This document shows, one piece after another, positions 52,301-60,007 of a stretch of DNA of 64,000 nt. The notes below the pieces were generated by a model. That model saw only the letters and a program-made list of their open reading frames with translations, was not told where the DNA came from and searched no databases. The stretch is taken from positions 124,001-188,000 of the forward strand of contig JAVTVJ010000072.1 in the NCBI GenBank assembly GCA_034509425.1, in the 5' to 3' direction. Position 1 is the first letter of the stretch. Each line of letters starts with the position of its first letter. The position numbers and the translations under genes are program-made. The stretch is from Eopsaltria australis (taxonomy: Eukaryota; Chordata; Aves; Passeriformes; Petroicidae).

Positions 52301-55300
52301 CGACAGTAATTGCACTGTACTGTGTAGGCCTGTTGATGGCAATGACAAATCATGGAATTGTTCCCCTCATCTTATTTCTCCAGAAGCATTTGCATTTCAT
52401 TTTCTAATCACAGTTGCTAGCTTGAGCTTTGAACAGGAAAAAAGGACACACATGGTTTGATAATAGAAATAATTTTATTCTCAACTCCAAACAAAACCTT
52501 TTGAGAAAATGCATGATAACACATCTGTATGATAATCAGCATCAGGTTGACCGGACTGGCCTTGTCCTACTTTCTTGATGAGTTCCTTGATTAAAAGTTA
52601 CCAATGTAATGATTAATAAACTAGAACTTTTTAAGACCTCACTGTACATGCACTCAAATATCTGTAATATTTGGGACTTGAAAATAGTTGGTGGGCTAAC
52701 CTAGAGGCAGGCTTTAGTGGGATGTGGGCACAGTGGGTGGAATGCAAAATAGAGAACTACTTGTATTTTAGGGATTCATAGCTCTGTTTGTGATACACTG
52801 TGTGCTAGAGTTAAGGCGTCACTTATGAGTCCAGTTCAAGACAAGAATTCATTGTTTCATAATTTTCCTAGATAATGGATAACATCAGTAAAAAAGTTAA
52901 TGTCAGTGAATTTTAGAGACTACTTATGACTGGTTTAGCAGTGCTCTGACAGAAAAACTACAGAGCTTGGGCATTTTTGCTTTTCTCATTTGCTTCTCCC
53001 AGCCTCTCCTTTACAGAAATCTGACTGCTATAGACTGTAAATGAACAAGAAGTTTAAAACTCATGCAGCTGTTTAAAGGAGAAGAATGTATAAAAGAGAT
53101 TTCATTAATTACACTACAAAAGAGAAAGAACCCTCTATAGGTTCATATCGGACCAGTGTTGAATTCTACTTTACTGCTTCTTTTCACTTCAGAATGAGAT
53201 ACTCTAGAAACCATCTAGAGTACTTTATAGGACTTGAAAAATTTTAATTTTTTTCTTTTGTTCTCCCCTCCTTTATGTTTCCCATCTCTGAAATGCATGT
53301 CTCTTCTGCAGCTAAGTGAAAAGGGAAAGAAAAGTTAGGGAAGCAAAGTGTTATAAAACAGAAGAGGTCTTTCAGAAAAAACCTAGTGTGAAAATATTTC
53401 AAACCCTTCTCAGTTTTGTTTTTTTTTTTATCATCTCCAATGAATGTCAGAATCCATGGGTTGACTTTGAACTTTCAATTTGTGGGCCTACATGGTAGGT
53501 TTGTTTGGTTTATGCATCAAAGGACATGCTTAGCAAAGAGCACACACTCTGCTAACAGAACTCTCTAAGCTAAGAAAAGTAAATTGATACTGCAAGACCT
53601 AGTTCCAGATTTATTAAGAATAATCTGTTGATTTAATGGTTATGAAAGTAATATTAAAGGTAAGTTAATAATGGTATCAGTGCATTTTTTTCCCAATAGA
53701 ACTGTAATATAAAGCCAATGACAGTGCCTCAGAGGACACAAGAAAAGTCCATCTTTCAGGAGCAGTAAAGGAAAGAAAGTTTTCTACTACTGTACTTTCT
53801 TCAGATGTCACCTTCAGTGCATATTTTGCATCACTTGTGCATGTACAAAGAAATGGTTATTCTTTGCTAATGAGGGATTTCTACGAAGAAAGTATACAGC
53901 CCTAATGCTTCACCAGCTAGACTTGATGTAGAACTAACTGATGGAGATTTTTGACCTTGTTGAAAAAGAAGTGCTGCTAGTGTAAGTTTTCTGTCATGCA
54001 AATGACTGTTGCTGGGATTTCAGATGTCAGTTGCATAATTTATTAATGAATTCTAATAAAAGAATATCACTTGTGTGATAGTCTTTGCTAGATCAGATAA
54101 ATACAAAAGCAATTGAACAACATCCAAGGACATGTTCTTTTTAATGCTTGAGACAGATTATTCTTCTTGTGCATTCATAGAGTAGCATTGGTTTGAGCTC
54201 AGATATGAAAATAAAATGTACACAGACATACTGTGTGCCCACAGAGAATATCAATTGCATTGCCATACTAGTGGTTGCTGCTTTCAGAGACACAAACCCA
54301 AAAAATATTTAGTACTGATATTCTGTGATGTGAACATATTAACTGACTAACACCACCTTGTCAGGAGCTTTATGCTCTACTTGTTAGAAATTACATTAGT
54401 GGATGTACCTAAGTAATAGTCTAAAGGAATCAGATGAGAACTCCTTCAAAAATTCTGCAACAAGGAGAGAATTTCTGTCAGCAGGAGAAAAGATTGATAA
54501 CCTAGTTTTCCTGTGCTTGTGGCATCTCTGATTTGTAAGTGCTAGTTTGGAAGAATTTAAGCTTTTTCACTCCTGGGTTTCCATGTCTCACCCACCACAA
54601 AATACAGTGCTTCTGTAACTTTTCTAGGCAGACACTAATTATGGTAGAAATTAAGAAAAGCATCTCCTTCTCTGTGTGTGTTTTTCATGATTGGTTTCTA
54701 GTTTCAGGGTTTTCTGCTTCTTGGTTTTGGTTTGTTTTTTTTAAGAAGGGAGAGTTCTGAAGATTTGTTCTGCAACACTTTCTAAAATGTCTTCTTGTTT
54801 GTTTGAATTATTGTTCATCTGAAATGCAAACAACAGAATGAGACTTCAGTGAGTTGTGTGTTCAGTGCTTACAAGTGATTAGCACAACACTTCGGAAACA
54901 CAGTGTTTGACAAAGATGGATATTTCTGCTCAGTTGCTGTCCTGAATTCAGTTATTAGTAGGAATGGTTTAAGATGTTTATTATTTGATACTGTGGGTTA
55001 CTTTATGTCAAAGCATAACAGCTACTTTTCAGCAGCAGCCAAGTGTAAATTTGAATTAGAGGAGTTTTTTGACCTTGCCAAAAATAGACAAATGAAAATA
55101 CTCCAATAAACAAAACCTTGCCATTTTTCCAGTCACAGTTTGTATAACACACTCCTGGTCTATCTGAAAGTCATATTACCAGCGTCAGTAAGAAAACACA
55201 TTCTATGTAGAAGAAGATTTAAAAAAAAAATGCTTTAAAAGTTCTAATACACACTTGCCATACTGAGTAATGCTGTTGAATTTTGTCAGCATTTTATTTT

Positions 55301-56080
55301 TGTGTCTAATCTTATGCTTTTGATGACAAATGATCTGTGCCATCAGTTATCATGTAAATACTTTGAGGAAAGACTAGATTTTAACAGTGATGGAGGTCTA
55401 CCAAGATTTTGACTAAGGCATGTGGAAAACTAATTAAACGTGAACAACAAACTAGTAACACTTCCATCAATTGTTGTAAAACCTGTTTTCTTGGTTTTTT
55501 TACTCTTTGTTGTGAACACATTTTCCTTTCCTGGGGCTCTGAAGTATAAGAGGTCCATATTAGAGTGTAATTGTTTACAGAATTCACCATCTACAGTAAA
55601 TTCCATCAATATGTGTTATAGGAAGATTTTCTGATATTTTAATATTTTTATAATACATGATATTTCCCAGTGATGGTTAAAAATAAAAATTATTATTATT
55701 TTTGATAAGGGTAAGGAAACCCGTCTAGTAGAAGCTAATAAGTGTAGCTTATTAGCTACACTTATGGAAGTAGGGGAGTGTGTCCTGCTTCTAATTCTTT
55801 AACCAATTAAGAAGTATTATATCACTAAATTTCTAATTTACAACTCAATGTAGTCTCTAGAAGACTCCTAGATTTATTGTGAAATACTTTTTTATAGATA
55901 CACAGTATCACATTTAAGATCGCTGACTATAGAAATAAAGATTATCAGATTTTATTTAAATTAGAAATTTAATTGTGTTAAAAATTCCAAATACTTATTA
56001 ACTTTCAGACTTTATTATTTTATGAGATACACTCTCAGTTTTCTCTTCTTGGACTGAACCCTAGATTCACTTTAAAGAGG
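49360..56080. other. AT-rich non-coding sequence
   Basis: No gene or repeat family recognised. The only structured feature seen is the overlapping inverted repeat at 55733-55765. Confidence 0.55.
55733..55765. repeat. Two overlapping, mutually exclusive inverted repeats
   Basis: AGCTAATAAG (55733-55742) pairs perfectly with CTTATTAGCT (55748-55757). ATAAGTGTAGC (55738-55748) pairs perfectly with GCTACACTTAT (55755-55765). The two hairpins share bases and cannot form together. Confidence 0.85.
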
Positions 56081-56436
56081 TGTATCGGTTAGCTGCTTGA
56101 TGCCCGCCCAGATTCGGGCAGCCGCAAGCTAGCAATGATGCTGAGTGCCCTGACCCTCTCGAGAATGTGACTCTCCGGAGGCTTCAAGTATGAGCCTGCC
56201 AGTGGGCTGCTTGCCTAGCAGGTGTCACGCTAGGAGCAGGAACAGGCGCAGCTAACAGGTGAAGAAGAGAAGAGAGGAACCTCTGGTTTGGGCATTCTGT
56301 GCAGGTTTATTGCAGAGTCTTGCACAGACGGAGCCCAGGGACCATGAGGCCCCGAGCACCCCCTGACACAAACTCATAAGGGGGAATAACAACCAATCAT
56401 CTGAGGGTTCAGGAGTAGAGTTAGGGAGGGTCCAGG
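56081..56436 (-). mobile_element. ERVK-like LTR A, left part
   Basis: Begins TGTATCGG on the plus strand just after GAGG. In minus orientation it carries an AATAAA poly(A) signal (plus TTTATT at 56306-56311) preceded by a CCAATCA motif region (about 56392) and a CCTGAACCCTC stretch. The order of these motifs parallels LTR B at 59374-60001, so they look like related minus-strand LTRs. It stops abruptly at about 56436, where the ERVL 5' LTR begins, and resumes at 58847. The 5' end of the ERVL LTR is missing here, so the junction is not a clean insertion. Confidence 0.65.
56306..56311 (-). terminator. Poly(A) signal of LTR A
   Basis: AATAAA on the minus strand, in the expected R-region position of LTR A. 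Confidence 0.55.
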
Positions 56437-56628
56437 GTGCTTTGCATTGGTAGCTGGCGTTGATAACAGAGCAGTGTTTTGGCTACTGCAAAGCTGTGCT
56501 GTCCCTCTGACATTCCTTTCCACACTGAAGGGGATGGGGGTGGGCAAGATCCTGGGAGGGGACACCAGCAGGCCAGCTGACCCCAGTCAGCCAAAGGGAT
56601 ATTCCATACCATATGACATCAGCTCAGA

Positions 56629-56636
56629 TATATAAG
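56629..56636 (+). promoter_or_regulatory. TATA box of ERVL 5' LTR
   Basis: TATATAAG, conserved at the equivalent place in the 3' LTR, about 200 nt upstream of the AATAAA signal. Confidence 0.7.
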
Positions 56637-56832
56637 GGAAGGAAGAGAGGAGGAGGCACTCAGGGCTGGTCCATGTTTGCCTCCTTGAACAACCGTCACG
56701 TGTGCTGAAGCCCGGCTTCCCAGAAAGTGTCCGGACATCGCTGCTGATGGGAAGTAGAGATTGATTGTTTTTCTACTCTGCTCTTGCGCACGCAACTCTC
56801 AGCCTGCTTGTTCTACTTTTTCCCCCCGCTGT

Positions 56833-56838
56833 AATAAA
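56833..56838 (+). terminator. Poly(A) signal of ERVL 5' LTR
   Basis: AATAAA within GTAATAAACCTGCC, conserved in both LTRs. Confidence 0.7.
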
Positions 56839-56965
56839 CCTGCCTTTTCTTACTCTGGTAGTTTTTTCAGTATTATTCTCTCCCCTCTCCCAGTGGGAGA
56901 GGGAGTGATAGAGTGACTGAGTGGGCACCTGGCACCCGGCCGGGGTCAACCCACAACAGTCTCTT

Positions 56966-56984
56966 TGGCGCCCGAACGTGGGGC
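56966..56984 (+). other. Primer binding site, tRNA-Lys type with an extra G
   Basis: TGGCGCCCGAACGTGGGGC lies 7 bp after the end of the 5' LTR. Without one G it matches the 18-nt complement of the tRNA-Lys1,2 3' end. Its first 12 bases also match the tRNA-Lys3 type. It primes minus-strand DNA synthesis in a working element. Confidence 0.8.
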
Positions 56985-56994
56985 GAGATAAAGG

Positions 56995-57912
56995 CAGTAT
57001 CGTACCAACTGGGACTCCATGACTCCTATCCATGAACTAATTCATCGACTGGAGAGCCAAGGAGTTATCAGCAGGACCCGCTCACCCTGCAACAGCCCCA
57101 TATGGCCAGTGCGGAAGTCAAATGGGTAATGGCAGCTGACAGTGGACTATTGGGGCCTGAATGAAGTCACACCACCTCTAAGTGCTGCCGTACCAGACAT
57201 GTTGGACCTCCAATATGAGCTAGAATCAAAAGCAGCCAGATAGTATGCCACAATCGACATAGCTAATGCATTTTTCTCAATCCCTCTGGCGGCCGAGTGC
57301 AGGCCACAATTTGCTTTCACTTGGAGGGATGTCCAGTACACCTGGAACCGACTGCCCCAGGGGTGGAGACACAGCCCCACCATCTGCCATGGCCTGATCC
57401 AGGCTGCCCTGGAACAGGGTGGAGCTCTGGAACACCTACAATATATTGATGATATCATTGTGTGGGGTGACACAGCAGGAGAAGTTTTTGAAAAAGGGAA
57501 GAAAATAATCCAAATTCTTCTGAAAGCTGGTCTTGCCATAAAACAAAGTAAGGTGAAGGGACCTGCACAGGAGATCCAGTTTCTAGGAATAAAATGGCAG
57601 GATGGGCGCCGTCATGTGCCTACAGAGGTGGTTGACAAAATTGCCAATATTTCTCCACCAGTTAATAAGAAGGAAACACAAGCTTTCCTGGGCCTTGTAG
57701 GATTCTGGAGAATGCACATTCCAGGCTATAGTCAACTTGTGAGACCCCTCTATCAAGTGACCCGGAAGAAGAATGACTTCGACTGGGGCCCTGAGCAGAA
57801 ACAGGCCTTTGAGCAAATCAAACAGGAAATAGCTCGTGCAGTAGCTCTTGGGCCTGTTCGGACAGGACCAGGGTGCACTTGGTGGGTAAGGCAGGAGGAT
57901 GGGGAGACCTAA
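56995..57912 (+). pseudogene. pol: ERVL-type reverse transcriptase fragment, broken
   Basis: One reading frame from about 56995 to the TAA at 57910-57912 carries retroviral reverse transcriptase signatures. These include an SPIWPVRKSNG-like finger region (about 57097), the motif A block TIDIANAFFSIPL with its aspartate at 57256-57258, LPQG at 57352-57363 and the active-site YIDD at 57442-57453. The thumb/connection region follows, including LGLVGFWRMHIPGYSQLVRPLY. Two in-frame stops break it: TAA at 57127-57129 and TAG at 57241-57243. The longest open part is 57244-57909, 222 codons. All catalytic aspartates seen are intact. It stops before RNase H, and no gag or protease lies upstream: the primer binding site is only about 10 bp away. 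It cannot make a complete polymerase. An open frame listed from a GTG at 57460 is only the downstream part. Confidence 0.92.
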
Positions 57913-58268
57913 TGTGTACCCCAAGGTGATTTAACCTTGGGGTAAGAATAATGTATGTTGGAAGTTGTATGTTGCAGGATGTAAGTAGCAGAAGGGACAT
58001 GAGCTGACAAAGAACGAATTTCAGTGAAGAGCAAGAAAAAAGCCACAATGAACAAGGATGGTGCCAGTCCTCGACAATCAAGTTTACTATTCCTCCTGCC
58101 CTGACCCCACTTTCTGCTGGAAATGGAGACCACCTGGAAGGATGTGAAAGGACAGGAGATAGTAGTTAATGTTATGGGGACGGTTTAAGGATGTAGCTTA
58201 AATTGCATGTGTGAGTAGGAAAGGATTTCTGAGCATGATGCAAATGGTATGGAATAAGGGGTGGAAAT
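57913..58268 (+). other. ERVL 3' non-coding remnant with polypurine tract
   Basis: Between the pol remnant and the 3' LTR are about 355 bp without coding potential. It starts with a strong hairpin (57917-57944) and ends with a purine-rich GGAATAAGGGGTGGAAA (about 58251-58267), the probable polypurine tract that primes plus-strand synthesis, immediately before the LTR. Confidence 0.65.
57917..57944 (+). repeat. Perfect 11-bp stem, 6-nt loop hairpin
   Basis: TACCCCAAGGT (57917-57927) and ACCTTGGGGTA (57934-57944) flank a GATTTA loop. It lies directly after the pol stop codon. Confidence 0.9.
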
Positions 58269-58505
58269 TGTATTGGGTCTGACTGGGGTAAAGCTCACAG
58301 CCCTTACAGTGCTGTGCTTTGCTTTGGTAGCTGGCATTGATAACAGAGCAGTGTTTTGGCTACTGCCAAGCTGTGCTGTCCCTCTGACATTCCTTCCCCC
58401 ACTGAAGGGGATGGGGGTGGGCAAGATCCTGGGAGGGGACACCAGCAGGCCAGCTGACCCCAGTCAGCCAAAGGGATATTCCATAGCATATTACATCAGC
58501 TCAGA

Positions 58506-58513
58506 TATATAAG
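58506..58513 (+). promoter_or_regulatory. TATA box of ERVL 3' LTR
   Basis: TATATAAG, same context as in the 5' LTR. It could drive transcription into the downstream flank. Confidence 0.65.
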
Positions 58514-58727
58514 GGAAAGAAGAGAGGAGGAGGAGGCACTCAGGGCTGGTCCATGTTTGCCTCCTTGAACAACTGTCACGCGTGCTGGAGCCCTGCTTCC
58601 CAGAAAGTGTCCGGACATCGCTGCTGATGGGAAGTAGAGATTGATTGTTTTCCCCTCTGCTCTGGCACGCGCAACTCTCAGCTTGCTTGATCTATTCCCC
58701 TCCCCACCCCGCCCCCCCCCCGCCCGT

Positions 58728-58733
58728 AATAAA
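58728..58733 (+). terminator. Poly(A) signal of ERVL 3' LTR
   Basis: AATAAA in GTAATAAACCTGCC, where an ERVL transcript would end. Confidence 0.7.
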
Positions 58734-58846
58734 CCTGCCTTTTCTTACACTGGTAGTTTTTTCAATATTATTCTCTCCCCTCTCCCAGTGGGAGAGGGAG
58801 TGATAGAGTGACTGAGTGGGCACCTGGCCAGGGTCAACCCACGACA

Positions 58847-59107
58847 AACAGTCCAATCGAGGGGAGGAGAGGGAGGGGTTAGGAGAGAACAAATCAACAA
58901 CTGAACAAAGGGGAACTTTCTGGAACACAGGGAATTATTGACGTAAGTAATAGATTATCAGCAAGACCTAGGCAATCCCGCCAGGCAACCCCGGGCTAAA
59001 CCACTGTTTCCTCCATCCCAGGGGGAAATCCCCTGGTCCCAGAGCCCTCCCCCTTGGGACCTTCCAGAGCTCTTTGGTCTTCATAGCAGTGGTTTACAAC
59101 CACAACA
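58847..59107 (-). mobile_element. ERVK-like LTR A, right part
   Basis: Directly follows the ERVL 3' LTR. It has an ACAAATCAACAACTGAACAAAGG stretch and a CCTTCCAGAGC stretch paralleling LTR B, and ends ACAACCACAACA. It is followed by GAGGTG, and the left part of LTR A is preceded by GAGG. This indicates the two parts are one LTR split by the ERVL. The total without the insert is about 617 bp, similar to the 628 bp of LTR B. Confidence 0.6.
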
Positions 59108-59274
59108 GAGGTGCATGGTTTTTAAGAGTAGCTTAAAATCACGTGTGCCTTTTTTCTTTTTTTTTTGGAAAAGAAACATTTTGATCACCCATAGCTTACT
59201 TTTTAAATTCACTCTATAAAATTGTTTTTTTAGCTGTTCTTGTATTTTGGAAAAGGATCATATTTATGGTTCAG

Positions 59275-59373
59275 ATGATTTCAGGCTATCTCACTGTACA
59301 GTTATCTAACCAACGCTTCAGCAGTTAGCCCATGAGTATGTCATGGGACACAGTGTCAAAAGCCTTACTAAAG
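59275..59373 (-). pseudogene. CR1 reverse transcriptase fragment, interrupted by LTR B
   Basis: The minus strand reads FSKAFDTVSHDILMG followed after a stop by LLKRWLDNCTV, the motif A region of a CR1-type LINE reverse transcriptase, including its catalytic-motif aspartate in KAFD. Stops (TAA, TAG) show decay. The D-F-S part at the left of the motif is cut at 59373 by LTR B, and a few more bases appear after it at 60002-60012 as part of the target duplication. Confidence 0.75.
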
Positions 59374-59669
59374 TGTAGTGTCGCTGTTGGCGAGGGCTGG
59401 ACAGCTGCCCACCAGGGTCTTGAGCAGCAACCTAGAGGTGGCTACAAACGAGTGTCCCTGACCTAGGCAGGCCCAGGTTCACGGTTGCCGGGCCTTTACC
59501 TCCGTTGCCACAGGCTGTGCCTCCCTGCAGGATAGACACTGTTTCCATATAGCTGGAGTATCTAGGGAGGGATCTTTAGCCCCGGAATACTAGAGACACT
59601 GTATCCTGAGGAAGATAGTACTCTGGGCTTCCGGGATCTAAAGACCCGGAGCTCCTGTAGCACCAGACT

Positions 59670-59675
59670 TTTATT
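59670..59675 (-). terminator. Poly(A) signal of LTR B
   Basis: Minus-strand AATAAA in the expected R region of LTR B. Confidence 0.55.
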
Positions 59676-59844
59676 GAGGGGGCACAAACCAATCACAGAC
59701 GAGTCCAGGGGAGGAACAAGGGAGGGACAAGGAGATGAGGACCAACTGGGAAGGGAAAGGGGAGGAGAAGGGAATACAGGCAGGGGTACAAATCAATCAT
59801 CAACTGAAGAACAGAGAACAATCTAGAAACTAAGGATGACAGAC

Positions 59845-59875
59845 AGGAGACCCCTAGGAGACCCCTAGGAGACCC
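59845..59875. repeat. 11-bp tandem repeat inside LTR B
   Basis: AGGAGACCCCT occurs twice in tandem and a third time in part. This is a common kind of U3 duplication. Confidence 0.85.
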
Positions 59876-60007
59876 AGCCCCCTTCTGGGGCATATTACTG
59901 CAAACTCCACCCCAGGGATGACCTTCCAGAGCCTCCTGGGGTGGGGGGAGAGGGGGAGGGAGCTGGGGGAAGGGTTTTTGGGGACCTGAATCACTGCAAC
60001 ACTAAAG

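Larger units (their letters stand above)
56437..56958 (+). mobile_element. ERVL 5' LTR, missing its first ~45 bp
   Basis: Aligns with the 3' LTR from GTGCTTTGC onward and ends GGTCAACCCACAACA. It has a TATA box, poly(A) signal and a short inverted repeat CTCTCCCAGTGGGAGAGGG near its end. The TG start present in the 3' LTR is absent, because sequence homologous to 58269-58313 is lost. Confidence 0.88.
56437..58846 (+). mobile_element. Internally deleted ERVL-type provirus
   Basis: A two-LTR element with a 5' LTR (56437-56958), primer binding site (56966-56984), broken reverse transcriptase (about 56995-57912), a 3' non-coding stretch with polypurine tract (about 57913-58268) and a 3' LTR (58269-58846). 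The internal region is only 1,310 bp, far shorter than the several kb of a complete ERVL. Gag, protease, RNase H and integrase are not recognisable. No env is seen, as expected for ERVL. The two LTRs differ by roughly 20 substitutions plus a few indels by eye (about 95-96% identical), so it is not very old. It lies inside LTR A. Confidence 0.88.
58269..58846 (+). mobile_element. ERVL 3' LTR, complete
   Basis: Starts TGTATTGGGTCTGACTGGGG and ends GGTCAACCCACGACA, 578 bp. It has TATATAAG at 58506-58513 and AATAAA at 58728-58733. It differs from the 5' LTR in a C-rich stretch near 58700-58725 and by a missing CCCGG-like segment near the end. Confidence 0.9.
59374..60001 (-). mobile_element. ERVK-like LTR B, solo, with 6-bp target-site duplication
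   Basis: Starts TGTAGTGTCGCTG and ends TCACTGCAACA on the plus strand, so it is TG..CA on the minus strand. CTAAAG at 59368-59373 is repeated at 60002-60007. A 6-bp duplication is typical of class II (ERVK-type) elements. The minus strand has AATAAAAG (plus TTTATT at 59670-59675), with the U3-side containing G/A-rich stretches and a small tandem repeat of an 11-bp AGGAGACCCCT unit (59845-59875). No internal region is attached. Confidence 0.8.

Noticed and set aside
57583..58133. Minus-strand frames of 74-113 codons
   Set aside because: Shadows opposite the ERVL pol remnant and its 3' non-coding region.
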